NCBI RefSeq assembly: GCF_000420825.1
Contig: NZ_ATVR01000012.1
Location: forward strand, 29,380-93,379
Direction of reading: 5' to 3'
Origin: Butyrivibrio sp. AE2015
GTDB lineage: Bacteria > Bacillota > Clostridia > Lachnospirales > Lachnospiraceae
DNA: 64,000 nt
The position numbers and the translations under genes are program-made. The notes beneath the pieces are model-generated. The model did not search any database, was not told where the DNA came from, and worked only from the letters and a program-made list of their open reading frames with translations. Below are positions 26,086 through 34,932 of the stretch, one piece after another. Position 1 is the stretch's first letter. The number at the start of each line of letters is the position of its first letter.

Positions 26086-27759
26086 TCAGACTTTTTCTCT
26101 CATATTCCTTGCAAGCTCATCTATTGTGCCATCCTTAAATGGGCTCTTAAGGCCAACTTCAGCCAGCTCGTTCTCGTAAAAATCTCTGGTTGAAAGTTTG
26201 CAGAGCTGTAAGTAATGATTCCAGGCATCCTTATAGTCTTTGTCCATCCATACTTTGAACTGCATAGCCACTACGCTTGCAAGAACGTAATCTATGTAAT
26301 AGAAAGGATTCCAGAAAATATGTCCCTGTTTCTGCCAGAAACCGCCTTCATCAAAGAACTCATCGCCATCAAAATCAAGCCATGGTCTGTATGTTTTCTC
26401 AAGTTCTTTCCAAACCTGTTTTCTCTCTGCCGGAGTCATCTCAGGCTTGTCATAAACAATATGCTGGAACTCATCAACCATACATCCGTAAGGAATGAAA
26501 GTGATAGAATCCTGAAGATGCATCTTAAGATAATCATCTGATCTGTCGCCAAAGAACTTATCCATCCAGCCGTATGTGAAGTACTCCATTGACATGGAAT
26601 GAATCTCAGCTGTCTCCATAGTAAGGTCGTTGTTTTCAGGAGTCTCATCATTTCTGGTAACAAATCCTTGGAACGCGTGGCCGCACTCATGAGTTATAAC
26701 ATCTACATCTCCGCTTGTACCATTGAAATTAGCAAAGATAAATGGAGCCTTATATTTAGGAAGATAATCCATATATCCGCCGGCTTTTTTTGTCTTTCTT
26801 CCAAGGACATCAAATAGCTCATTCTCCATCATGAAATCAAAGAACTCTTTTGTCTCAGGAGAAAGCTCTGAATACATTTCCTGTCCTGCTCTCATGATTT
26901 CTTCAGGTGTTCCGATAGGTGCTGGATTGCCATTTTTGAAGAATACATCGTTATCATAGTATTTAAGTTCATCTACACCGATCTGAGCTTTTCTCTTTTC
27001 CTGGATCTCACATACAAAAGGAACAAATGACTCCTTTATCTGTTTTCTGAAATTCTCAACTTCAGCTCTTCTGTATGCATTTCTCTGCATACGATTGTAA
27101 CCAAGTTCTACGTAATTATCATATCCAAGCTTTTTAGCCTGCTCTGTTCTGTTCTTTACAAGCTTGTCATAAATATCATCGATTTCATCAGTAACTGAAA
27201 GGAAGTACTCTGAAAGAGCTTTCCATGCACGCTTTCTTGTGTCTCTATCCTCGTCTGTAAGCTTTTTGCGAAGAAGTGATATATTGTACTCTTCTCCATC
27301 AAAAGGAATCTTTGCAGAAGCAATCACTTTGTCATACTTACTGATAAGTGCATTCTCTTCCTGCATAAGAGGAAGTATCTCTTCACTGATTGAATTGTTT
27401 GCAAGTTCAATATTCTTGAAAAAGATCTTGTTTATCTTTTCTTCAAGGTACTCACGATATGGAGATTCAAATAAAACCTTTTTATATTGATTATCCAGAT
27501 TGGAAATAAGAGGCATTATCTCATCGACATAATCATTTTCTTTTGAATAAAACTCATCAGTTGTATCAATGTTATGTCTAAATACAGCGAGTCTGATCTC
27601 TGTATTAACATCTGCAACAAAATCAGTATACTTTTTGTGAAGTGCGTACTGTTCTTCACCGCTTTTAGCATTCTTACTATCGTCTATTAGTTTCTCATAA
27701 AAAGCCTTTATGGCATCCATATCAGGACGCTCATAAGGCATCTGTGATAATTTCATCAT
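26086..27759 (-). CDS. pepF: M3-family oligoendopeptidase (PepF type)
   Basis: This 557-residue cytoplasmic zinc peptidase has the HECGH motif at 357-361 (HExxH) and a downstream Glu ligand in METAEIHSMS (about 381-390), the M3 family hallmark. The N-terminal helical lobe and the FWQKQGHIFWNPFYYIDY stretch near the C-terminus match the oligoendopeptidase F group. Length is close to the 560-600 usual for the family. It has no signal sequence. It would cut imported oligopeptides of roughly 6-17 residues, which fits its place directly upstream of, and on the same strand as, the opp operon. The ribosome site is weak and either of the first two Met codons may be used. Confidence 0.92.
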   Translation of the reverse strand: MMKLSQMPYERPDMDAIKAFYEKLIDDSKNAKSGEEQYALHKKYTDFVADVNTEIRLAVFRHNIDTTDEFYSKENDYVDEIMPLISNLDNQYKKVLFESPYREYLEEKINKIFFKNIELANNSISEEILPLMQEENALISKYDKVIASAKIPFDGEEYNISLLRKKLTDEDRDTRKRAWKALSEYFLSVTDEIDDIYDKLVKNRTEQAKKLGYDNYVELGYNRMQRNAYRRAEVENFRKQIKESFVPFVCEIQEKRKAQIGVDELKYYDNDVFFKNGNPAPIGTPEEIMRAGQEMYSELSPETKEFFDFMMENELFDVLGRKTKKAGGYMDYLPKYKAPFIFANFNGTSGDVDVITHECGHAFQGFVTRNDETPENNDLTMETAEIHSMSMEYFTYGWMDKFFGDRSDDYLKMHLQDSITFIPYGCMVDEFQHIVYDKPEMTPAERKQVWKELEKTYRPWLDFDGDEFFDEGGFWQKQGHIFWNPFYYIDYVLASVVAMQFKVWMDKDYKDAWNHYLQLCKLSTRDFYENELAEVGLKSPFKDGTIDELARNMREKV

Positions 27760-27949
27760 TTATGTAAACCCACTTTCTACTTTAAATATTAAATTTTTAT
27801 AAATTACATTTTTTCATTATACTTTATACATATCAATTTAGCAATAGAAAGCGTTGAATTGTTAAAATACATCAAGTTAATTCACTAAACTGTAGGAGCA
27901 AAATTAATCTCCTGCCGAAATCACGTATGTTTGTTCACAAAATATTATG

Positions 27950-27977
27950 TTAACAAGTTAATGCATTAACTCGTTAA
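27950..27977. repeat. 28-bp near-perfect palindrome, candidate operator
   Basis: TTAACAAGTTAATG is followed by CATTAACTCGTTAA. The 28 bases are self-complementary except at one position pair. There is no T-tract and it is very AT-rich, so it looks like a dimeric repressor site upstream of pepF rather than a terminator. The cognate protein is unknown. Confidence 0.55.
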
Positions 27978-27990
27978 AGACATGCTATAC

Positions 27991-28039
27991 AAATAAAGAG
28001 GATTTCTGCGCAACCAAACAGGTTGGCAGAAATCCTCTT
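27991..28039 (-). terminator. Terminator of the chvE-mmsA-mmsB operon
   Basis: AAGAGGATTTCTGC (27996-28009) and its perfect complement (28026-28039) form a 14-bp stem with an inner AACC/GGTT pairing. T-rich TTTATTTG follows on the minus strand, 48 bases after the mmsB stop. Confidence 0.85.
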
Positions 28040-28086
28040 GCTAATCCACAAAGTGCTTTTTTAGCTGTTTTCAAACTTACCTTAGA

Positions 28087-29280
28087 TCAATTCTTCACGA
28101 TCATCTTACCACCACGCTTTGATACTACATCAAAAATAACAGCCGCCAAAAGAACTACACCTTTTACAACCTTCTGCATGTTGGCATCAACGCCCATAAG
28201 TGACATGCCAAGGTTGATAACACCCATAAGAACCGCACCTACAATAACCCCCGGAACTGTTCCGATTCCACCATAGGCAGATGCTCCACCGATGAAGCAG
28301 GAACCGATCGCATCCATCTCATAGTTCTGGCCATAGGTTGGCTGAGCTGATGTAAGTCTTGCGATTGTTACCATTCCTGCAAGTGCTGCCAAAAATCCCA
28401 TATTTGTATATGCAAGGAAATATACTCTGTTTGTGTCGATACCTGAAAGCTTTGTAGCCTTCTCGTTTCCGCCTACTGCATAGAAGTAACGACCAACTGT
28501 AGTGTTGCTTGTAATGTAGCCATAGATGATTACCACAACCAAAACCCAGATGAGAACTGTAGGAATTCCCTTGTGCTGAGAAAGTTTGTAGGCAAAAAGA
28601 ACGATCACTGCTGCCAAAACTGCAAGTTTTATCCCAAAAGTCCATACAGACTCAAGGTCGTAACCATTCTGTTTTTTCTTTATTCTGCTGAGTATCTGTA
28701 AGAGCACCAAAACTGATGCTGCGAGTATTCCACCAAAAAGGCATGTGAGATTGAGACTTCCATTACCAAAGAAATCAGGAATATAGCAATCTGCACCGCC
28801 TCCGAAGAGGTTTACAAATGTTGTCTGATCCTTTATAGATACTGTAAGACCGTTTAATGCTACGTTTGACAATCCTCTAAATGCAAGCATTCCTGCCAAT
28901 GTAACAATGAAAGGAGGAATTCTTACAAAGGCGATCCAAAAGCCCTGGAACGCACCAATTGCTGTTCCGATAAGGATCATTATCAGAATTGTAAGCCACA
29001 CAGGGGCTCCTACATTTACCATCAAAAGAGCTCCGATCGCACCTACAAAACACACTACTGATCCTACTGAAAGATCGATGTTACCACCTGTAAGAATACA
29101 AAGAAGCATACCTGTTGCAAGAATGAACACATACGCATTCTGTGAGATCAGGTTACTTACATTCATGGGAAGAAGTATAGCCCCTCCGGTTCTCCATGAA
29201 AAAAACGCTACTACTATAATTAAGACTATTACCATGGTGTTTTTCTTCAAAAACCCCAAAACCTGTTCCTTATTCATCAC
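28087..29280 (-). CDS. mmsB: Multiple-monosaccharide ABC transporter permease MmsB (GguB)
   Basis: This 397-residue membrane permease of the ribose/xylose (BPD_transp_2) family has about ten hydrophobic helices. Family motifs include NIDLSVGSVVCFVGAIGALL near residues 68-87, IPPFIVTLAGMLAFRGL, and the C-terminal GGASAYGGIGTVPGVIVGAVLMGVINLGMSL. A polar insert in the middle (about 195-225, RIKKKQNGYDLE) is typical of the MmsB/GguB/XylH type, which is longer than RbsC. It forms the channel for the sugars bound by ChvE and is the last gene of the transport operon, 10 bases after mmsA and just before a terminator. Confidence 0.94.
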   Translation of the reverse strand: MMNKEQVLGFLKKNTMVIVLIIVVAFFSWRTGGAILLPMNVSNLISQNAYVFILATGMLLCILTGGNIDLSVGSVVCFVGAIGALLMVNVGAPVWLTILIMILIGTAIGAFQGFWIAFVRIPPFIVTLAGMLAFRGLSNVALNGLTVSIKDQTTFVNLFGGGADCYIPDFFGNGSLNLTCLFGGILAASVLVLLQILSRIKKKQNGYDLESVWTFGIKLAVLAAVIVLFAYKLSQHKGIPTVLIWVLVVVIIYGYITSNTTVGRYFYAVGGNEKATKLSGIDTNRVYFLAYTNMGFLAALAGMVTIARLTSAQPTYGQNYEMDAIGSCFIGGASAYGGIGTVPGVIVGAVLMGVINLGMSLMGVDANMQKVVKGVVLLAAVIFDVVSKRGGKMIVKN

Positions 29281-29290
29281 TATCCTCCTA

Positions 29291-30823
29291 TTAACCAGCA
29301 GTCTGTAAAATTCTTGACATTATCTTTTCCTGAGTTGCTTCCTTAGCATCAAGTTCTCCTACAATCCTGCCCTCGTTCATGACATAGATTCTGTCTGACA
29401 TTCCAAGTACCTCAGGAAGTTCGGAAGAAATAAGGATTACTGATTTTCCTTCCGCTACCAGCTGGTTTATTATGCAGTAAATTTCGTATTTAGCACCTAC
29501 ATCAATACCTCTTGTAGGCTCATCAAGTATGAGAATATCAGGATTAGCAAACATCCATTTTGCCAAAAGAACTTTCTGCTGATTTCCACCGCTCAAGTTG
29601 CCAACATGTTGTTCAACAGAAGGTGCCTTTGTCTTTAGCTTATCCTTGTACTCTACCGCAACCGCATATTCTTTATGCTTGTCAATTACTGTTCTGTGGC
29701 TTACTGCCTCAAGATTTGCAACTGTAGTATTTGTCTTTATTGGATTTGAAAGAATAAGGCCATTTCCCTTTCTGTCCTCAGTAACATATGCAAGTCCATG
29801 CTTGATTGCACTCTTAACAGTATTTAGCTGTACTTCTTTTCCGTTTAACAAGATCTGTCCGGTGATATTCTCTCCGTAGCTCTTTCCAAAAATACTCATG
29901 GCAAGCTCTGTTCTTCCTGCTCCCATAAGTCCGGAGATTCCTAAAACTTCACCTTTTCTGACATAAATATTTACGTCATCAACAACTTTTCTATCTTTAT
30001 GTAAAGGATGGTAAACATTCCAGTTCTTTACTTCCATACTCACATCGCCGATATTCGGCACTCTCTTTGGAAATCTGTCTGAGATCTCGCGGCCTACCAT
30101 TCCCTTGATTATCCTGCTCTCAGAGAAGTCATCAACACCCTTTGTAAGAGTCTCAATAGTCGCTCCGTCTCTTATGACAGTGATCTTGTCTGCCACATAA
30201 GAAACCTCATTTAATTTGTGAGAAATGATAATGGAAGTAAGACCACGTTCTTCCTTTAGCCTTAGCAAAAGATCAAGCAGCGCTTTTGAATCAGTCTCAT
30301 TGAGTGATGATGTAGGCTCATCCAAAATAAGAAGCCTTGCCCTTTTAGAAAGAGCTTTGGCAATCTCTACAAGCTGCTGTTTACCAACACCAATATCCTT
30401 GATCAATGTCTGTGTACTTTCTCTAAGTCCAACAATATCCAGGTATCTTCTCGCCTGCTTGTTTGTCTCGTTCCAGTCAATCTTTATTTTCTTTCCTCTC
30501 TCATTTCCGAGGAACATATTCTCAGCAATAGTCATATAGGGAATAAGCGCAAGTTCCTGATGAATAATAACTATTCCCTTCTCTTCACTATCCTTTATGG
30601 CTCCAAACTTGCAAGTTTCACCATCATATACAATATCGCCCTCATAAGAACCATATGGATAAACACCACTAAGCACATTCATCAGTGTGGATTTTCCTGC
30701 CCCGTTTTCTCCAACAAGCGCATGGATCTCACCATTTACAACTTTTAAGTTAACGTTGTCTAATGCTTTCACACCAGGAAAGGTCTTGGTGATATTTTTC
30801 ATTTCCAATAATATCTTTTCCAA
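29291..30823 (-). CDS. mmsA: Multiple-monosaccharide ABC transporter ATPase MmsA (GguA)
   Basis: This 510-residue tandem ATPase of the sugar importer class has a first domain with Walker [10 protein letters not shown] (38-46), a Q-loop near [14 protein letters not shown], Walker [15 protein letters not shown] and ISHKLNEV. The second domain (about 260-505) has a degenerate P-loop ([10 protein letters not shown]), signature LSGGNQQK and Walker [15 protein letters not shown]. One competent and one altered site is usual for RbsA/MglA-type ATPases. It lies 84 bases after chvE and 10 before mmsB. Confidence 0.95.
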   Translation of the reverse strand: MEKILLEMKNITKTFPGVKALDNVNLKVVNGEIHALVGENGAGKSTLMNVLSGVYPYGSYEGDIVYDGETCKFGAIKDSEEKGIVIIHQELALIPYMTIAENMFLGNERGKKIKIDWNETNKQARRYLDIVGLRESTQTLIKDIGVGKQQLVEIAKALSKRARLLILDEPTSSLNETDSKALLDLLLRLKEERGLTSIIISHKLNEVSYVADKITVIRDGATIETLTKGVDDFSESRIIKGMVGREISDRFPKRVPNIGDVSMEVKNWNVYHPLHKDRKVVDDVNIYVRKGEVLGISGLMGAGRTELAMSIFGKSYGENITGQILLNGKEVQLNTVKSAIKHGLAYVTEDRKGNGLILSNPIKTNTTVANLEAVSHRTVIDKHKEYAVAVEYKDKLKTKAPSVEQHVGNLSGGNQQKVLLAKWMFANPDILILDEPTRGIDVGAKYEIYCIINQLVAEGKSVILISSELPEVLGMSDRIYVMNEGRIVGELDAKEATQEKIMSRILQTAG

Positions 30824-30907
30824 TGTTGCCCCTCCTCCTTTTCTATCTGTATCGGCCTATTCTCAAATATAAGGCGGGCCAGTAAGACCCGCCTGTATAA
30901 AGCTTAA

Positions 30908-32056
30908 TTACTGAAGATCGCTCTCTTTGTAATAACCTGAATCAATAAGAAGTTCTTTGTAGTTGTTAACATCAGCAAATACAGGTTCGCAAAGGTATGA
31001 AGGAATAACGCCTGTTCCGTTGTTGTATGTTGATGTGTCATTAACAGGAGCATCTGTGCCCTTCATGATAGCGTCAACCATCTCTACTGTCTTAGCTGCA
31101 AGTGTACGTGTATCCTTGAAGATTGACATTGACTGCTTACCAGCGATCATGTTCTTAACGTTTGCAACGTCACAGTCCTGACCTGTGATGATTGGCCAAT
31201 CACCTGTGTAGTTAGCCTCAAGAGAGTTTGTAACACCAAGAGCTGTTGAGTCATTTGAGCAAAGAACTGCATCAAGCTTTGTTCCGTTTGCATAGTTAGC
31301 AGAAATGATAGCATCCATTCTTGACTGTGCATTCTCTGTTGACCAGTTAGCTGTTGCAACGTTATCAAAGTCCTTCTGACCTGACTGAACAACGAGCTTA
31401 CCTTCGTCGATGTACTTGTTAAGTACGTCCATAGCGCCGCCGTAGAAGGATCTTGCGTTGTTGTCACCAGGATCACCTGTGAAGATCTCGATGTTGAATG
31501 GGCCTGCTGCATTGTCAAGATCAAGCTGATCTCTGATGTACTCGCCCTGCTTTGTTCCAACCATGTAGTTATCAAATGTTGCATAGTATGAAACAGCATC
31601 TGAATTCATGATAAGACGGTCATAAGCGATAACTGAGATTCCTGCTTCCTTTGCCTGAGCAAGAACAGTTCCAAGTGAATCACCATCGATAGAAGCAATA
31701 ACAAGAACCTGTGCTCCCTGGCTTATCATGTTCTCAATCTGAGAAACCTGAGTAGCAATATCATTTGATGCGTACTGAAGGTCAACCTCATAGCCTGCCG
31801 CCTTAAGCTGCTCTTCCATGTTGGCACCATCCTGGTTCCATCTCTGAAGATCCTTAGTAGGCATTGCAACGCCGACTTTTCCGCCGCCTGCGCTCTCTGT
31901 CTGTGCAGGTGTCTCTGTCTTTGTCTCTGTTTTGGTCTCAGTCTGAGCTGCGCTGTTGTCAGTCTGTGTCTGAGCCGGTGCTGCACTTCCGCATCCAACC
32001 ATGAGCGATGCTGCCATAGCCATTGAAAGAACTGCACTTAATAGTTTTCTCTTCAT
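30908..32056 (-). CDS. chvE: Multiple-monosaccharide-binding lipoprotein ChvE
   Basis: This 382-residue solute-binding lipoprotein is like Agrobacterium ChvE, which binds several aldoses (galactose, glucose, arabinose, xylose). GGGAGG lies 7 bases before the chosen ATG at 32056; the apparent earlier GTG start lies inside that site. The signal ends in LMVGC (Cys22), followed by a Thr/Glu/Gln linker (about 24-55). The type-I periplasmic fold begins at KVGVAMPTKDLQRWNQDG; other landmarks are IASIDGDSLGTVLAQAKEAGISVIAYDRL and the pocket stretch VLCSNDSTALGV. It is the first gene of the importer operon, separated from the upstream sensing genes by a terminator. The exact sugar range is not determined. 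Confidence 0.93.
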   Translation of the reverse strand: MKRKLLSAVLSMAMAASLMVGCGSAAPAQTQTDNSAAQTETKTETKTETPAQTESAGGGKVGVAMPTKDLQRWNQDGANMEEQLKAAGYEVDLQYASNDIATQVSQIENMISQGAQVLVIASIDGDSLGTVLAQAKEAGISVIAYDRLIMNSDAVSYYATFDNYMVGTKQGEYIRDQLDLDNAAGPFNIEIFTGDPGDNNARSFYGGAMDVLNKYIDEGKLVVQSGQKDFDNVATANWSTENAQSRMDAIISANYANGTKLDAVLCSNDSTALGVTNSLEANYTGDWPIITGQDCDVANVKNMIAGKQSMSIFKDTRTLAAKTVEMVDAIMKGTDAPVNDTSTYNNGTGVIPSYLCEPVFADVNNYKELLIDSGYYKESDLQ

Positions 32057-32189
32057 TTCTTTTCCTCCCACAATAGTTTGTTATTAGTTTTTTGCAGATT
32101 GTTTTCTGCTCCTTACGAGTGTCATTCTAGCATCGGGAGAATAGGAGTAACTTACGACTTATAGCACATTTTTATTATTAAATTTTTAT

Positions 32190-32229
32190 AAAAAAAGCTG
32201 TGCTAGCATTTTATTGCAAGCACAGCTTT
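32190..32229 (-). terminator. Terminator between the sensing operon and chvE
   Basis: GCTGTGCT (32197-32204) pairs with AGCACAGC (32219-32226), extended by AAA/TTT and an inner GCA/TGC. Seven T follow on the minus strand. It separates the regulatory genes from the transporter genes. Confidence 0.85.
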
Positions 32230-32256
32230 AACGTTTTCAAAATAATGCTACTCTCA

Positions 32257-33324
32257 TTATTTTGGCATTTTCCCCGGAACATTTAAGTACACATCTTCTT
32301 TTAAATGAAAGCCACTCTTAATTATGACTTCATCGATATTATCCGCTGTAACACTGACCGGTTCTATCTTTAGATATGGAATTTCTTTTCCATCATTATC
32401 ATATACAGAGAGTTCTTCCTCCAAAAGCTCCTCCCCTTTAGCCAGTTTAACAGCTGACTGTGCTGCCTTCTGAGCCAACTTCTCGATTGGCTTATACACA
32501 GTCATAAGCTGAGTTCCCTCAACTATCCTCTGGCAGGCTTCAAGATCAGCATCCTGCCCCACAACAAGCTTTTTGCCTGCAAGTCTCTTTTCAGCCAGCG
32601 CATGGACCACTTTGCTGGCAAGGTCATCATTGCCGCACATAATAGCATCAGCCTGCTCAACCAGATCCATGTGTTCGTAGATATAATCCCCTGCAAGCTC
32701 CGCTCTCCAGCCATCGGCATGAAAGACATCAAGGACAAGTATCTTATTCTCCTCCATTACTTTTCCAAAACCGCTCTCAACCATAGGCACATTGTAGTCG
32801 GTTGGCGATCCGCAGAGCATAAGCACTTTCCCGTTACTCAGACCTTTTTTCATAAGGGCATTTCCCATCATTTCCCCGACTTTCTCATTGTCAAAAGAAA
32901 TATAGAGATCTGAATCTGCCCCTGCAATAGGTCTGTCATAGGCTATCACCTTGATTCCGGCTTCTCTGGCCTTTTCTACACTCTCCAAGATTTCCTCGGA
33001 ATCTATAGTGATGATAACTATCACATCCATGCCTTTTTTTATAAAATAATCAATTTGCTGTTTTTGCTGAGCAGGATCCCCATTGGCATTCTGGACATTA
33101 ACCTCTGCCCCCAGCTCTTTTGCCGTGGAAACAAATACATCCCTGTCCCTCTGCCAACGCTCTATGACAAAAGAGTCAAAGCACATGCCTATCTGGATCT
33201 TATCGCTTTCCTTCTCCGCACTACTATCTGCTTTCGCCGATTCTTTTTCACATCCACTAAAAGACATAACAGTTAAAAAAGCCAGTAAAAAAATACAAAT
33301 AACCCTTCTTATTCTTTTCCCCAT
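32257..33324 (-). CDS. Second sugar-binding lipoprotein (XylF/RbsB family) in the sensing operon
   Basis: This 355-residue lipoprotein (signal with Cys25 in MSFSGC) has a type-I periplasmic sugar-binding fold. Landmarks are QIGMCFDSFVIERWQRDRD, IITIDSEEILESVEKAREAGIKVIAYDRPI and MCGNDDLASKVVHALAEK, similar in layout to ChvE and XylF. It is encoded 12 bases after the YesN-type regulator rather than next to a permease, and a terminator follows it. It therefore probably either works with the sensor kinase or supplies a second ligand specificity to the downstream MmsAB transporter. Sequence alone does not decide between these. Confidence 0.88.
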   Translation of the reverse strand: MGKRIRRVICIFLLAFLTVMSFSGCEKESAKADSSAEKESDKIQIGMCFDSFVIERWQRDRDVFVSTAKELGAEVNVQNANGDPAQQKQQIDYFIKKGMDVIVIITIDSEEILESVEKAREAGIKVIAYDRPIAGADSDLYISFDNEKVGEMMGNALMKKGLSNGKVLMLCGSPTDYNVPMVESGFGKVMEENKILVLDVFHADGWRAELAGDYIYEHMDLVEQADAIMCGNDDLASKVVHALAEKRLAGKKLVVGQDADLEACQRIVEGTQLMTVYKPIEKLAQKAAQSAVKLAKGEELLEEELSVYDNDGKEIPYLKIEPVSVTADNIDEVIIKSGFHLKEDVYLNVPGKMPK

Positions 33325-33336
33325 TTTAAATACCCT

Positions 33337-34932
33337 TTAGAACCTGTCTTTATATTCTGTAGGTGTAACTCCAACGTTTTTCTTAAAGCTGCGGCTAAAA
33401 TAATTAGGATCAGTATAGCCACAGGAAATGCATATTTCTTTAATAGAAAGGTCCGACTCCTCCAAAAGCTTTTTGGCCTTTTCTATTCTTACATTTGTCA
33501 GATACTCAATGAAATTAAGTCCATTCTCTTCTTTAAATATCTTACTGAAATAGTAAGGTGATATATTAACGACTCTTGAGACATCATCAAGGGATATGTC
33601 CTTGTGGAAATTGTCCTTTATATAATCCATGGCCGTTTTCATAATGCTGTTTGAGCGCTCTTCCCTCTTACTGATCACGTTCCTGCAGGCACCTGACATC
33701 TTATCTATGAACCATTTCTTTATCTCCGCAGGTGAATCAAGCTCCATTATTTCAGGAAGATAATTGTTTCGCCCGGAGTAACGGTAGGTCTGTCCACCAT
33801 TCTGATATGCAATGTGCTCCGCGTACAAAGAAAACTCCAGAACTTTGAGTCTCATGGACATCAGGTCACCATCGCCGGCTCTCTGGCACATCCAGTCGGC
33901 ATATTTCTCTGCATATACCAAAGTTCCGTTCTGATCGCCTTTTGTAACTGCATCAAACATGGGCTTTTCAAGGTCCTTGGGATAATCATCCTCGTAGCCG
34001 CAGCTGATAGTGAGGTCATCCACATGGGCAACCGAGCCTGTTGTAGCAATAAGTGCATTTAAAGCTTCCTTGTAAGACTCCGCAAGTTCCCTTAATGGCT
34101 TAACTCCGCCAATTCCTACTCTAAAGCTGATCTCTGTCTTTTTCTTAAGAAACCTGGCCATTTCCCTTGCCCTGTCAATGATCTCAGTTCTCTCGTTGTA
34201 ATCAAGGCTCTCTTTTTCAAGAGGCAAAAGAACTGCTATCTTATTGGCCATTACATTTCCAATCTTGCAGTCAAAAAAGGTCCTGACACCTTCTCTTATT
34301 TCCTGATATTTACCGGATATTTTTACAGAGCTTCCAACTGCGTTGGTCATGTGGTTTCCCTCCTGGGAATCGCCACAGACAATGGCAAGCATACAGCCAT
34401 AGTTCTCATTTATCCCCAGAATAGTCCTGTAGCTGTCTATATCCTCTTCAAAATGCTCCTGCAAAAGAATGTCATAAATAAGTCCGTTCTCGATAATAGG
34501 CTCAACTGTCTCAAGCTTTTCCTTGATCAAAAGCTCATTGCTGCGCTTTTCACGATCGCTGTCTATCTGCTCCATGGCCTTTTTCAGAACTGTGATTACC
34601 TTTATCCTCTCCATGGGCTTTGTGATGTACTCCAAAACTCCAAGCTTTATGGCCTCTTTAGCATAATCGAACTTATCATAGGCTGACATAACAATAAAAA
34701 CAGTGTTAGTGCAAAACCTCTTCATTTCTTTTATGGCATCAATGCCGTTAATTCCCGGCATATGGATATCTATCACTGCAATGTCAGGTCTGAAGCTCTC
34801 TGCAAGTTCTATGACCTTTCGGCCTGACTTTGCAAATTCAACCTGGCAGAGCTGCCCGAACTCTTTTTCTATTATGAATTTCATTGAGTCGATGACTATA
34901 CCCTCGTCATCAGCGATCATCACCCTGTACAT
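33337..34932 (-). CDS. YesN-type response regulator with AraC DNA-binding domain
   Basis: This 531-residue regulator begins with a receiver domain (MYRVMIADDE, acidic pair 8-9; phospho-acceptor Asp55 in AVIDIHMPG; conserved Lys in ITKPMERI). A long middle part follows. An AraC-type double helix-turn-helix closes the protein (about 430-531, ISLDDVSRVVNISPYYFSKIF through CGYTDPNYFSRSFKK). The start at 34932 is chosen because GAGGGAG lies about 6 bases upstream; an earlier Met (34947) has none. It overlaps the kinase gene by 23 bases. It presumably activates chvE-mmsAB when the neighbouring kinase senses sugar. Confidence 0.93.
   Translation of the reverse strand: MYRVMIADDEGIVIDSMKFIIEKEFGQLCQVEFAKSGRKVIELAESFRPDIAVIDIHMPGINGIDAIKEMKRFCTNTVFIVMSAYDKFDYAKEAIKLGVLEYITKPMERIKVITVLKKAMEQIDSDREKRSNELLIKEKLETVEPIIENGLIYDILLQEHFEEDIDSYRTILGINENYGCMLAIVCGDSQEGNHMTNAVGSSVKISGKYQEIREGVRTFFDCKIGNVMANKIAVLLPLEKESLDYNERTEIIDRAREMARFLKKKTEISFRVGIGGVKPLRELAESYKEALNALIATTGSVAHVDDLTISCGYEDDYPKDLEKPMFDAVTKGDQNGTLVYAEKYADWMCQRAGDGDLMSMRLKVLEFSLYAEHIAYQNGGQTYRYSGRNNYLPEIMELDSPAEIKKWFIDKMSGACRNVISKREERSNSIMKTAMDYIKDNFHKDISLDDVSRVVNISPYYFSKIFKEENGLNFIEYLTNVRIEKAKKLLEESDLSIKEICISCGYTDPNYFSRSFKKNVGVTPTEYKDRF

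Larger units (their letters stand above)
27760..28086. other. Intergenic region between mmsB and pepF
   Basis: This 327-base gene-free stretch holds the upstream region of pepF (right to left), a near-perfect 28-bp palindrome at 27950-27977, and the terminator of the sugar ABC operon at 27991-28039. A weaker pair of facing elements, TGAATTGTTAA and TTAATTCA, lies at about 27855-27885. No reading frame with a ribosome site was seen. Confidence 0.6.

Noticed and set aside
32072..32256. Sigma-A promoter directly upstream of chvE
   Set aside because: A TAGAAT-like -10 near 32130 has no convincing -35 at proper spacing. Activation by the YesN-type regulator is likely but no site could be defined.
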